Below are positions 1 to 8,154 of a DNA stretch of 64,000 nucleotides, one piece after another. The notes below the pieces were generated by a model. The model had not been told where the DNA came from. It saw nothing but the letters and a program-made list of their open reading frames with translations, and did not search any database. The position numbers were made by a program, and so were the translations under genes. The stretch is from a virus. The first letter of the stretch is position 1, and each line of letters begins with the position of its first letter. The stretch lies in IMG/VR virus record IMGVR_UViG_3300037231_000119, positions 62,001-126,000 of that record, one strand, 5' to 3'.

Positions 1-1211
1 GTACCAACACCAGTCAGGCTAGAACCTATAACTGTACTATTCAGGGTAGTACCAGAAAGTGTTCCAGCAGGAGCAACTACCACATTGCCACTCGCAGCGG
101 TAATAAGGCCCTTAGCATTAACCGTGAAAGAAGGGATAGATGTACTAGAACCGAAGGGTCCAACATTGGAGTTGACAGTGGCAAGCGTAAGAGCCGCAGA
201 TCCAGGACCTGAAGCAGTACCATCACCCGTAAGAGCTGTAATGTAGCTACCTGCTGCTTGTTTTCCATTGAAGGTTGTGAAGTTGGCACTCGTTAAGTAT
301 CCATTCTGGCTGGCAGATGCTGCGGCTTGAGCAATAGTTACTGGGCTTGCGCCTATAACCGCTCCAGTACCGTTGGTGATAGTGATGCCGTCAGTTCCAG
401 CATCTGTAAGGTTGGTGATTGATAGGGCTGCTTGCTTGCCGTTAAAGGTGTTCCAGTCAGTTGAAGAAAGATACCCATCTTCAGATGTAGTGGCTTGCTG
501 GACCGTGATATTTGGAGTAGATCCCCCAGAACTAAACAAGGGGCTTGTGGCAGTTACACTCGTAACACTAGAGCCGCCTATGGTATTGATTTGTCCCTGT
601 ATTTTTTCAAAAGCTCCCAATACGGAGTCTGTGGCCGCAACCGGCGTATCTGCCCCCACAGCATAACCCGTCAATAACTTACCAGTAACTACAGAAGAAG
701 TGATCGAAGTAGCTGACTGAGTCCCCGTTACATCACCTGACAGGGATCCAGTAAAAGAAGATGAAGAGCCTGATACATTTCCGGTAATATTCGCAGTAAT
801 TATTCCCGCTGAAAAATTTCCACTTGAATCTCTTTCTACTAAGCTGCTAGCCGTATCACTTGAAGTAGCGTTACTAACTTTCGTAGCAGCTGTATTGAAA
901 GTTGACCAATCGGTAGCACTAAGGTATCCATCAACTGAAACAGTTGCCTCTGGGATAGATATATTACTCAAACTTTCTTGAAGAGGTGCTGATACTGTTA
1001 GTCCGCTTCCATCGGCCAATAGTTGCCAATAGGTAGTATTTGTAGGTAAATTTCCGGTAGTGGTTTGTATGGCTATGTAACTATTCCCCAGATAACTTAC
1101 GGAATTTCCCACGGTATATGTTGTGGCTGGATTGTAAGCGCCCATTGGAACTATATTACCAAAATTAATAATTACGGGAGTGTCTAAGAGCTTGACTATA
1201 TTAACGGACAT
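1..1211 (-). CDS. Tail fibre-like repeat protein, 3' part beyond the left edge
   Basis: An uninterrupted minus-strand frame of about 403 codons runs off the left end of the window; its ATG is at 1211-1209. The protein is rich in Ser, Thr, Gly and Ala and carries three copies of a repeat common in phage fibres: GYLSATDWSTFNTA, GYLSSTDWNTFNGKQAA and GYLTSANFTTFNGKQAA. Near the edge the segment FTVNAKGLITAASGN, also typical of fibres, appears. The N-terminus (MSVNIVKLLDTPVII) probably anchors it to the tail. The ATG overlaps the stop of the gene upstream as TAATG, so the two are probably translationally coupled. Likely role: receptor-binding or side fibre. The receptor-binding end lies outside the window, so specificity cannot be judged. 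Confidence 0.75.
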   Translation of the reverse strand, partial: MSVNIVKLLDTPVIINFGNIVPMGAYNPATTYTVGNSVSYLGNSYIAIQTTTGNLPTNTTYWQLLADGSGLTVSAPLQESLSNISIPEATVSVDGYLSATDWSTFNTAATKVSNATSSDTASSLVERDSSGNFSAGIITANITGNVSGSSSSFTGSLSGDVTGTQSATSITSSVVTGKLLTGYAVGADTPVAATDSVLGAFEKIQGQINTIGGSSVTSVTATSPLFSSGGSTPNITVQQATTSEDGYLSSTDWNTFNGKQAALSITNLTDAGTDGITITNGTGAVIGASPVTIAQAAASASQNGYLTSANFTTFNGKQAAGSYITALTGDGTASGPGSAALTLATVNSNVGPFGSSTSIPSFTVNAKGLITAASGNVVVAPAGTLSGTTLNSTVIGSSLTGVG

Positions 1212-1921
1212 TATGAATACCCCAATGAAGTTCTATTGTTCCATATATTTGTAAAACTAGCAGATCCATTTGCATACAAAACGCTTGTCATTTCTGAAAT
1301 TTCGACGATTTTAATTATTTGCCATACTGCCGCGCTTGCAACAGATCCAGGGAGTGCTTCCCCCACATAAGTGGTATTGGGAACCGAACTGTCTATTAAA
1401 TAGATGTAATTTGGACCGGGAGCGACGTTGACTGATCCATCTGGATTGACGACCATAGTATTGCCGCCCTCGACGATCGACACGTCTCCTATAGATACAG
1501 TCCCGTCAAAAGTTATGGGGAGGGGGTTCGAATTGCTATAGCCATTACCATACGGATCTACGGGACGAACTCTCCAGGCATCGATAGGATCGGTTTCGTA
1601 GGTAGCCTGAAGTCGGGCCTCCGTTGGGACAGTTGATTTATTTTGCATTTCAGCCGAGATGCGAGAGCCAGAAGTAACAGTGAACGCACTTAGGTCCACA
1701 TTGTGATCTGCACCACCTTTGGTGAGACCAACCCAAAGAGTATTTTTATCCACCACTCTTTTAACATAAACTGTGAGCTGGATAGGCGTATTATTTACGA
1801 GGGTGGCCTGCATACTAAAGAAAAAACCTGCAGTATCAGTAACTTGGAGTACGCCTTCGGTGGTACCATCAGATATGAGTAATACTGGAGGGACTGCATC
1901 CCATTGCCGCTCGTTAGCCAT
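1211..1921 (-). CDS. Virion structural protein, unknown function
   Basis: A 236-residue protein starting MANERQWDAVPPVLL. The composition (beta-rich, Gly/Asn/Thr-rich, no membrane segment, no signal peptide) and the central segment WRVRPVDPYGNGYSNSNPLP resemble phage tail or capsid accessory proteins that carry beta-sandwich modules, but I do not recognise a named family. It lies between the tail tube region and the fibre gene, overlaps the fibre ATG by TAATG, and has its own CCAATCTTTA element 50 bases upstream of its ATG. A baseplate or fibre-attachment role is possible from position only. Confidence 0.6.
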   Translation of the reverse strand: MANERQWDAVPPVLLISDGTTEGVLQVTDTAGFFFSMQATLVNNTPIQLTVYVKRVVDKNTLWVGLTKGGADHNVDLSAFTVTSGSRISAEMQNKSTVPTEARLQATYETDPIDAWRVRPVDPYGNGYSNSNPLPITFDGTVSIGDVSIVEGGNTMVVNPDGSVNVAPGPNYIYLIDSSVPNTTYVGEALPGSVASAAVWQIIKIVEISEMTSVLYANGSASFTNIWNNRTSLGYS

Positions 1922-1971
1922 AAAACCATTTCCATGCCCATAAAACGATCAACCATATGATCGAGTTACAG

Positions 1972-1981
1972 TAAAGATTGG
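1972..1981 (-). promoter_or_regulatory. CCAATCTTA-type element, copy 1
   Basis: Sense strand reads CCAATCTTTA, one base longer in the T run than the commonest form. It lies in the gap after the stop of the gene ending at 1988 and 50 bases before the ATG at 1921. Confidence 0.5.
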
Positions 1982-1987
1982 CTAATT

Positions 1988-2377
1988 TTAGGTAACGGGA
2001 GGAGCCCAGGAAATCTGAATACGAGCTGGCCCACAATCACAACCACAGTTACAATTCCATGTCTCATAGCCTGGAGGCAAAGCTTCGGGGAATCCGGCTA
2101 CGAAACACGGCGCGTACGGATAGCCAGGAAAGCCACAATTGAAGGGGAAGATAGGGAAGTTGACTACATAGCCAAGAGGGGTAAAGTAGTTGGTCACATA
2201 GGTAGAGGTCAAGAAAGGGATCATGAAGGGCTCTACCTGAGTAAGGCCATTAGCAATAGCGGCGTTGATTAGGACGGTAGCAGAAGCCACAAAAGTAGCC
2301 TCAGCCGTGACCATAAGAGAGGCAACGGTGGCTTGGGAGGCGGTAAGGGCTGCGGAGGCGGTAGGGAGGGTGGGCAT
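1988..2377 (-). CDS. Small virion-associated protein with Cys-rich C-terminus
   Basis: A 129-residue protein. The first half is an Ala/Thr-rich, probably helical segment (TASAALTASQATVASL). The second half is aromatic and Pro-rich (YVVNFPIFPFNCGFPGYPY) and ends with a Cys cluster, WNCNCGCDCGP. I recognise no family. It is preceded by a CCAATCTTA element only 5 bases from the ATG and no clear ribosome binding site lies between them, so its mRNA may be nearly leaderless. It sits between a homing nuclease and a structural gene in the tail module. Confidence 0.55.
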   Translation of the reverse strand: MPTLPTASAALTASQATVASLMVTAEATFVASATVLINAAIANGLTQVEPFMIPFLTSTYVTNYFTPLGYVVNFPIFPFNCGFPGYPYAPCFVAGFPEALPPGYETWNCNCGCDCGPARIQISWAPPVT

Positions 2378-2382
2378 AAGGG

Positions 2383-2391
2383 TAAGATTGG
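2383..2391 (-). promoter_or_regulatory. CCAATCTTA-type element, copy 2
   Basis: Sense strand CCAATCTTA immediately after the stop codon of the homing nuclease gene and 5 bases before the ATG at 2377; the intervening bases are CCCTT with no Shine-Dalgarno sequence. Confidence 0.55.
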
Positions 2392-3486
2392 CTATTGGGA
2401 AAGAAAGTCGAGGCAGCGCTTAATGCAGGATTGCTTGTCTAAATCCCAGTCTTCTTCTTTGATGTGGAGGATTTTGATGCCAATTGAAAGGAAATAGAGG
2501 TCCTTATCTTCGTGGTAGGTTATAATAGCGGAGTCGGACCAAAGATTTTCGTTTTTGGCCTTTCTCATATATTCAAAACTATGATAATAGCTGCCATCGT
2601 ATTCTATGCTTTTACCCAGTTCAGGGACATATATGTCCAGCTCCAAGTACCTCTTTTTATTATTGGGATCATTATAAAATCTCTTTTTTATCGTACCCGG
2701 ATAAATTTCAGAAACTAAAGCAAAAATCTCTCTTTCGGCAATGGATGAACCTTTCAATGTACATTTAGGACACCTTCTTCCATGCCCCTTAAAATTATAG
2801 AAAGTTGTTTCGTACGGATGATTTTTGGGACAAATAAGAAGAATTTTACCTTGGGGATCATATTCTTCCGACTTTAACAAATATCCCTCTTTTTCAACAA
2901 ACTCTTTTATGGATGCCAGAGAATGGGGGCGATTATGAGCGCAGTGTTGACATCTCGCTTTTGCAGACAAAAATCCATTCATCGTAAGAGTTGTTTCGTG
3001 GCCAGCCGAACAAAAAACATTAAGTTTTTGATGGGCGTTTTTGTAATTTGTAGTAATTAGCCTATAACCTTCTTTACGTAAAATGTTAGAGATATCGTCA
3101 ATAGTATATCTTTTAATGCCTCGACATTCGTTACACCCAGAGCCATGGCCGATATAATTATCTAGAGAGGTAGACACTGCGTGCCCGTTTCTACATACCA
3201 TATTAAGTTTTTGTTTCATATTACTGTATGAGATATCAGATAGCGTATACCCATCTCGTTTTAGAATGGCCCTAACACTTTCGACTGTATAGGAAGCCTT
3301 ATCGAGGCAAGTAGGGCATCGACTTTTCTGACTTGTGAAGCAATTAAGTGTAACAAACCAAGGATGTCCCTTTGGACATACGACCTCCAACTTCTTCCCA
3401 CTCCTCACATATATCTTAGATATGAGAGTGTACCCCTCCATCTCAAATATATCTTTTACTGTTTCGTAGCTAAATTTTACCGTCAT
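2392..3486 (-). CDS. Homing endonuclease-like protein, zinc-repeat N-terminus and Vsr/PD-(D/E)XK-like C-terminus
   Basis: A 364-residue protein. Residues 1-245 contain four repeats of about 60 residues with the pattern GY-L..-Y-(x)-K-L-x-x-x-C-x-x-GH followed by C-x-x-C (for example VVCPKGHPW then CPTCLD), which look like zinc-binding DNA-recognition units. The C-terminal 115 residues carry LELDIYVPELGKSIEYDGSYYHS and end ILHIKEEDWDLDKQSC, matching the nuclease module of the proteins at 18641 and 34772. Such nucleases cut alleles lacking them and spread by repair. It is a free-standing gene between tail tube and virion genes, with its own upstream element and a terminator isolating it from the tube gene. 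Confidence 0.75.
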   Translation of the reverse strand: MTVKFSYETVKDIFEMEGYTLISKIYVRSGKKLEVVCPKGHPWFVTLNCFTSQKSRCPTCLDKASYTVESVRAILKRDGYTLSDISYSNMKQKLNMVCRNGHAVSTSLDNYIGHGSGCNECRGIKRYTIDDISNILRKEGYRLITTNYKNAHQKLNVFCSAGHETTLTMNGFLSAKARCQHCAHNRPHSLASIKEFVEKEGYLLKSEEYDPQGKILLICPKNHPYETTFYNFKGHGRRCPKCTLKGSSIAEREIFALVSEIYPGTIKKRFYNDPNNKKRYLELDIYVPELGKSIEYDGSYYHSFEYMRKAKNENLWSDSAIITYHEDKDLYFLSIGIKILHIKEEDWDLDKQSCIKRCLDFLSQ

Positions 3487-3489
3487 ACA

Positions 3490-3497
3490 ATAAGATT
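3490..3497 (-). promoter_or_regulatory. AATCTTAT element before homing nuclease, copy 3
   Basis: Sense AATCTTATTGTATG: the ATG of the nuclease starts 3 bases after the element. The leading CC is absent. The arrangement is nearly the same as at 26389 (AATCTTATTAGTATG), another selfish nuclease. Confidence 0.45.
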
Positions 3498-3523
3498 ACG
3501 ACACTAATTTTGTTCGGTCAATA

Positions 3524-3557
3524 AAAAACCCCACATAAACTCAATTATATGGGGTTT
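3524..3557 (-). terminator. Rho-independent terminator after the tail tube gene
   Basis: In the minus-strand sense, AAACCCCATATAA, a short loop and TTATGTGGGGTTTTTT form a hairpin (AAACCCCA pairing with TGGGGTTT) followed by a T run. It lies about 30 bases after the stop codon at 3588. Confidence 0.75.
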
Positions 3558-3587
3558 GATAGAATAAATTGACTTATTTTTTGATAA

Positions 3588-4103
3588 TTAAGGAAGCGAA
3601 ACCGCCCCTGCTTCCGCATCGTTAGGCGAACTTTCGTCGGTGAGGGCTAATGCTTTGTATGTGATATTTATTTTAGATGTAGCTCGTGACTGGAAATTAT
3701 TGCTATTGGTATCAGGCAATGCACCGATAAGGGTAGCCATTGGAGGACCGGTAGGATTCTCACGATCAGCAACAGTAATCGTAACTGGACCTAGTCCAAG
3801 TAGTTGATTTAATGTAGGAAATTGACCCAAAGCTTTGACGCCAAATCCATATACACGGAATCCGGTGCATTGGACAGTAACCGCATTATAAGCGGTAAGT
3901 GTTATCTCATCAGCGGAATAGCGGCCCAAGAGATGAATATCTTCGCTCGAGATCGATTCACTAATACTGCACGAATCGAAAATACCGATTACGACTGGAG
4001 ATCCACCAGCGCCCTGAATACTTACGACGGATCTACCACCCGTAATAACTTTGGATGCAGCTGGACTAATTCCGCCTCTGCCACTATCATCGATAATTGC
4101 CAT
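3588..4103 (-). CDS. Tail tube protein (probable)
   Basis: A 171-residue protein starting MAIIDDSGRGGISPAA and ending ITYKALALTDESSPNDAEAG. It directly follows the sheath gene in the transcriptional direction, 23 bases downstream, which is the usual sheath-then-tube order in contractile-tailed phages. Length and beta-rich composition match tail tube monomers (about 150-180 residues), and the central phrase INITYKAL resembles tube proteins of large myoviruses. Tube monomers stack as hexameric rings inside the sheath. A GGGAGAAATTATATG start context supports the ATG. The assignment rests on position, size and composition more than on a catalytic motif. Confidence 0.65.
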   Translation of the reverse strand: MAIIDDSGRGGISPAASKVITGGRSVVSIQGAGGSPVVIGIFDSCSISESISSEDIHLLGRYSADEITLTAYNAVTVQCTGFRVYGFGVKALGQFPTLNQLLGLGPVTITVADRENPTGPPMATLIGALPDTNSNNFQSRATSKINITYKALALTDESSPNDAEAGAVSLP

Positions 4104-4126
4104 ATAATTTCTCCCTTAAATCTTTC

Positions 4127-6877
4127 TTAGCTTGCTGACTGTTGAACCGCACTGAGAGCCAAATTAATTGCTACAAAGTATATGCTCGTAGTCAATTTTG
4201 CTTCAACATTCACAGTCATAGTGGGTGCCGAAAGTGTAATGCTGGCATTTTTATATCCAAGAGGTGCATCATTCGACGTAGTCACCATCTTAAGCTTCTT
4301 GTAGAAGTCGAATCTCTGTTGCAAGAAGCTCAGAGCAGAAGCTGCAGTGACATCGGCCACAGATCTTCCAACAATTGCACTCTGAAAACTTTGCGCGAGG
4401 TCAAGAGCTAAAATGTCAGATAGATATACGGCCTGAATCGAATTATAAACGAAGCTCGAATTTAGGCCAAATGAGGTCTGATCGGATACCCACAGGATTC
4501 CACTTGTATTTTGAGTTAGAACCAAAAGGCCCGCAATGATCGCCTCACTCACATCCGCTGGATCACCAGAGTCATATCCAACTGGGTCCTGGAACGAAAC
4601 GATATTGGCCAAGTGGTTACAAATAGATTTGTAGAAACCGCCGCACTGTGTGCCAGCCGCTACTGCCGCCGCATACCAAGGCAAGAACAACTGATTCACA
4701 CCAGCCGAATTTACCTGAGTCACTTGCTGACACGTCAGAGAGCAACGATAGCTTGCCAAGCTCTGAGCTTGTGCCCTAGCATTAGCAAACGTGTCATTGA
4801 TGGACAGAATCGCCATACGATTATGTTTCAGGGTAGGGGTTGAGAACTGAATGCAATGTGACTTAAGAAGCTCATTGATGGCGTCGATCGTATAAGTCGA
4901 ACTTGGATCCGTATTACCGGCCGTAATATCTTTACTCGCATCCTGAGAGAACAAAGGAACAATGATATTGACCTGGATACCGCCCATTTGAGCGATCGCA
5001 TTTACAATGTCATTCGCAGACGTTCCACCCAAAGCGCCACCAGTCAAGAACACCATAGAGCCTGGTACTGGAAGACCGGAAGTAGCCGTAGGAGTAAAAC
5101 CAACCGCCGTAGAAGTATTCAATTGATTCTGGAATGTAAACAGGGAATTCTTCACACGTCCTGGTTGATCTCCGTCCGTAGAAGCAATCCCGATAGCCGT
5201 AACATGATCCAGAGAAGAGGTTGGATTCGAAGTAGCAGAGCTTCCAACCGTTGCCGTATACCCTGGCTGCGTGTTAATGAATGCCGCCAACTGGCCAACC
5301 GTAGTATACTGAGAAAGAACGATTGAGAGATTAGCGCCAGTTCCACCCGTGACGGTCGTTGTCAGCATGGTTGAGTTAATGGTCATCGTTCCGGTCGTTC
5401 CAGCGTACCCAACACTCAAGGCAATAGCTGGAGCAATATTGAACGTCTCATTAATCTGCGCAGTCGTATTGATAATCGAGACTTCAACCGCTGGCTCTTC
5501 GCTAGAAGTAATAAGTCCAGCCGTCATACCAAGAGCGGCCAAATCACCAGGAGTAGAATCGATCAACTCAAAGCTTTGTCCAAATCCACTCGCGTATGGT
5601 GTACCTTCAGCAGCCATCGTGAACACCAGAGTATTCATCGCAGACCCAGCAGATGCCGTAATACCAGCAGGGAGAAGAAGATTCAGCTCCGTAATCAACT
5701 CAGCAATATTGGAATGCGCAGCTCCGACGATAGTTCCAGGTGGAAAGCCAGTGACCGAATTGGTAGGGCTTGATCCCACGTTTCCAGTTACAACCGAAGA
5801 CCCAGTATTGGTAACCCCGGAAGAACCCAAAAGACCGAATGAACCAGCATAGTTAAGAAGAGGGGAATTCTGAGCATTGACAACCGTTGCGGCACTGAGA
5901 GTAACTGCGCCCGTAAGAGCAATCAGGGAACCGTTAACAGTTCCACCCAAAGTATCTGTAATGCTATCTTCCGCAATGACGTTACCAGCGAAGGTTCCGC
6001 TAAAGCCAGAATTGATCGTAGCCGAAGATCCAACTACCCAGTAGATGTTAGCAGCTGTCGCACCACCGGTCAGCGTCATGGTCGGGATACCACCAGAACC
6101 GGTAACCAGAGTGCTAGAGGTCTTGATAACATACACCCCAGCGCCATTGAAGGTTAGGGTTCCAGCTCCAGAAGCTGCCAAGCTAGCTGCGCCCGTGCTA
6201 TAAACACCGGGAGTCAACGTTTGGCCGTCGAGAGTCGCAGAGATCGGAGTAGCGGTCATACCGGTCAGGCTAGTATAGGCAGACATGGCGGCAGATTGAC
6301 CAGCGGCCGATTCAGTAGGAGTAACAGGGCTAGAAGATCCGGAACTGAGTGTAATTACGTGAGATGCTCCACCGTTCACACGAATAGAGAACGTATCGCC
6401 ATCCAGAGCGGTACCAAAAGCAGGGACCGTATTCCCAGTAACTTGTGGAGAAACTTCGTTACTGATGGAGGTAACCGTGTAGTTGAAGAGATTTCCAGCT
6501 ACACCGAAGTTAAGCGCCGTGAGAGTTCCATAACCAGGAACGGAAGCGGTCGCCTGTGTACCCTCGTTGGTTTTGAGGATATAGATGGAAGTAGCCGTTC
6601 CGGAAATGTCTGGATCGTTACTAGGAGCCGAAAGAGCAGCAAAGGCGTCAACGATTGGACCCGAGCCGTAAATAGCTCTTACTTGGTTGTAAGCGCTAGG
6701 CCCGAAGAAGTTGTTAGCCAACGTAACTTCAGAGTAGTTAGGGCCTTGAGCAGCTTCACCCATGATAAGAACAACCCCTGAACTCGCAAGTCCGGAAGCT
6801 GTTGAAATTACAGTGGTATTTACGTAGGCGCCAGGGATTGGGGTAGAAATCCAGGGAGTATTTAAAAATTGTGCCAT
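4127..6877 (-). CDS. Tail sheath protein with an inserted, circularly permuted DUF3494 (ice-binding-type) domain
   Basis: A 916-residue protein; the ATG follows AGGAG. N-terminal residues 1-110 (PGAYVNTTVIS, VLIMGEAAQGP, IYILKTNEG) and the C-terminal about 230 residues (NRMAILSIND, VSFQDPVGYDSGDP, a final AINLALSAVQQSAS) match phage tail sheath proteins, which contract to drive the tube through the envelope. Between residues about 184 and 390 a separate module is inserted. LDGQTLTPGVYSTGA, NIYWVVGSSATINSGF and GNVIAEDSITDTLGGTVNGS are hallmarks of the C-terminal half of DUF3494 beta-solenoids. AGSFGLLGSSGVTNTG and VTGFPPGTIVGAAH are hallmarks of its N-terminal half. The halves occur in reversed order, so the domain is circularly permuted. 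It is longer than classical sheaths (T4: about 660 residues) because of this and further beta-rich inserts. Confidence 0.9.
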   Translation of the reverse strand: MAQFLNTPWISTPIPGAYVNTTVISTASGLASSGVVLIMGEAAQGPNYSEVTLANNFFGPSAYNQVRAIYGSGPIVDAFAALSAPSNDPDISGTATSIYILKTNEGTQATASVPGYGTLTALNFGVAGNLFNYTVTSISNEVSPQVTGNTVPAFGTALDGDTFSIRVNGGASHVITLSSGSSSPVTPTESAAGQSAAMSAYTSLTGMTATPISATLDGQTLTPGVYSTGAASLAASGAGTLTFNGAGVYVIKTSSTLVTGSGGIPTMTLTGGATAANIYWVVGSSATINSGFSGTFAGNVIAEDSITDTLGGTVNGSLIALTGAVTLSAATVVNAQNSPLLNYAGSFGLLGSSGVTNTGSSVVTGNVGSSPTNSVTGFPPGTIVGAAHSNIAELITELNLLLPAGITASAGSAMNTLVFTMAAEGTPYASGFGQSFELIDSTPGDLAALGMTAGLITSSEEPAVEVSIINTTAQINETFNIAPAIALSVGYAGTTGTMTINSTMLTTTVTGGTGANLSIVLSQYTTVGQLAAFINTQPGYTATVGSSATSNPTSSLDHVTAIGIASTDGDQPGRVKNSLFTFQNQLNTSTAVGFTPTATSGLPVPGSMVFLTGGALGGTSANDIVNAIAQMGGIQVNIIVPLFSQDASKDITAGNTDPSSTYTIDAINELLKSHCIQFSTPTLKHNRMAILSINDTFANARAQAQSLASYRCSLTCQQVTQVNSAGVNQLFLPWYAAAVAAGTQCGGFYKSICNHLANIVSFQDPVGYDSGDPADVSEAIIAGLLVLTQNTSGILWVSDQTSFGLNSSFVYNSIQAVYLSDILALDLAQSFQSAIVGRSVADVTAASALSFLQQRFDFYKKLKMVTTSNDAPLGYKNASITLSAPTMTVNVEAKLTTSIYFVAINLALSAVQQSAS

Positions 6878-6890
6878 ATACTATCTCCTA

Positions 6891-7202
6891 TTACTTAACT
6901 TTTTTGAGTCCAAAATTGAACAAACCGTCGTGAAATTGTTCTGGACTATCCATTCCAATAGCCTTAAGATGCAACCAAAGGGCATGCTCAAGATACTTAG
7001 ATTTTCCGTACTTTGCCCTATTGCCGACCCAGAATTTTCTAAATTCTTCTCTTTTTTGAGCATCGGTGAGAGGCTTAACTTGCGGCTTATGTAGAGAAGC
7101 TCTGTAAGCTTTAGCTTGTTCCAAGGTCATAGCAATAGCTTCAGCCGCCGTTTGGGGCTTAGGTTCCACTTTAACTTGCTTGGTTTTTTGGGGTTTAGCC
7201 AT
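6891..7202 (-). CDS. Conserved-looking small basic protein, unknown function
   Basis: A 103-residue protein beginning MAKPQKTKQVKVEPKPQ. The N-terminal third is Lys/Pro-rich and probably disordered; residues 45-100 (EEFRKFWVGNRAKYGKSKYL) look helical and resemble short phage proteins of unknown role. It ends 13 bases before the sheath ATG, and its start lies 5 bases after the stop of the next gene upstream, so it is part of the sheath operon. A tail-assembly chaperone or tail-associated role is possible only from position. Confidence 0.55.
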   Translation of the reverse strand: MAKPQKTKQVKVEPKPQTAAEAIAMTLEQAKAYRASLHKPQVKPLTDAQKREEFRKFWVGNRAKYGKSKYLEHALWLHLKAIGMDSPEQFHDGLFNFGLKKVK

Positions 7203-7207
7203 TTTTG

Positions 7208-7780
7208 TTATCCAGGAAGCTTCGGTTTTGGTTGGGCCTTGATTCCTTCAAGACGTTCTTTATGGGCATCTTTGGAGCCTTCTTTTGCGATCATTTCGCC
7301 AATACCATCGCCAGATTTTCCGTAACCAACAGCGCGTTTTGCACGATCACCGGCAATAGGATTTAGAGGATCCTCGCCTTTATCCATTTCCTTAGCCTTA
7401 GACCCCTTTTTCATTTCCATTTTGCCCATAAATTTAGCCAGCTTATAAGAGCCCTTTTCATGATGCTTAGGATCTTGATTCGTAGCTTCATGCTGCTGAA
7501 CGTCTTGTTCAACCTTTTCACCAAGATCGGCATCGGCTTTAGCATCTGGGTTCTGTTCAGACATTCCCATTTTCTTCATAGGATCTTCAGATTTGCCCAT
7601 CTTAGCTTTAATGGCGCCGTCGATCTTATCAGCAGACTTTTCAGAATAGCCTTCTTTTTTGAGCTTAGAATGAATTTTAGCCCAATCGCCTTTAGCCAAC
7701 GTAGAGTTTTTATACATCTCTTCCGCTTTCTTCAAAACGGCGATGGCGGCTTCGGCTGGTGTAAATTTTTTATCAGACAT
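7208..7780 (-). CDS. Lys/Glu-rich virion-associated protein
   Basis: A 190-residue highly charged protein, with a good GGAG ribosome binding site. Residues 5-25 (KFTPAEAAIAVLKKAEEM) match the start of the neighbouring protein at 7817 (IFTPQQVAILVLQKTEVL), so the two share an N-terminal helix. The rest is low-complexity, Lys/Met/Asp-rich, and contains MGKSED, one of the recurring KSE motifs found in many virion proteins here. The composition suggests an internal or scaffold-like protein, or a protein processed during prohead maturation; no family is recognised. Confidence 0.55.
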   Translation of the reverse strand: MSDKKFTPAEAAIAVLKKAEEMYKNSTLAKGDWAKIHSKLKKEGYSEKSADKIDGAIKAKMGKSEDPMKKMGMSEQNPDAKADADLGEKVEQDVQQHEATNQDPKHHEKGSYKLAKFMGKMEMKKGSKAKEMDKGEDPLNPIAGDRAKRAVGYGKSGDGIGEMIAKEGSKDAHKERLEGIKAQPKPKLPG

Positions 7781-7800
7781 AGGTAGTCTCCATATAGGTC

Positions 7801-7809
7801 TAAGATTGG
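7801..7809 (-). promoter_or_regulatory. CCAATCTTA-type element, copy 4
   Basis: Sense CCAATCTTAGACC, 20 bases upstream of the ATG at 7780, leaving room for the GGAG ribosome binding site. Confidence 0.55.
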
Positions 7810-7816
7810 ATTAAAG

Positions 7817-8137
7817 CTATTTCTTAGCCCCTTGTTTCGATAAGAAGCTATGGAGCGCCTGTATACTCGGCTTCTTAAACTCTTGATTTTGTTCACTTTT
7901 ATAGAATTGGCTCGGTTTGTCAGTAGCTTGGCCTGGTTTTTTAGCCTTGGCGGTCTTTACGACTGCTTGAGCGCCAACCCTGGTAGGGCTAGCCGTATTG
8001 GACTGAGTGGGCGATATTACACCAGCTACAGGGGTCAGTTTTGTAGGGGTAAGTCCAGCCATAGCAGCTTTGGCCAGAACTTCAGTCTTTTGAAGGACTA
8101 GGATTGCAACTTGTTGAGGGGTAAAGATTTTGGCCAT
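7817..8137 (-). CDS. Small virion-associated protein, paralogue of the downstream gene's N-terminus
   Basis: A 106-residue protein. Residues 3-22 (KIFTPQQVAILVLQKTEVL) resemble the start of the protein at 7208. A Thr/Pro/Ala-rich linker and a basic segment follow, with FYKSEQ, another KSE motif, near residue 83. An element sits 7 bases upstream of the ATG and there is no clear ribosome binding site. The shared N-terminus may dock both proteins on the same partner. No known family recognised. Confidence 0.5.
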   Translation of the reverse strand: MAKIFTPQQVAILVLQKTEVLAKAAMAGLTPTKLTPVAGVISPTQSNTASPTRVGAQAVVKTAKAKKPGQATDKPSQFYKSEQNQEFKKPSIQALHSFLSKQGAKK

Positions 8138-8144
8138 ATAGGGT

Positions 8145-8154
8145 AAAGATTGGA
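8145..8154 (-). promoter_or_regulatory. CCAATCTTA-type element, copy 5
   Basis: Sense CCAATCTTTACCCTATATG; the element ends 7 bases before the ATG at 8137 and begins just before the stop codon of the gene at 8155. Confidence 0.5.

Noticed and set aside
5349-5852. Long plus-strand open frame opposite the sheath gene (167 codons)
   Set aside because: It is antisense to a strongly supported sheath gene, has no ribosome binding site, and its composition (Val/Pro/Ala mirror of Gly/Thr/Ser codons) is that of a shadow frame.
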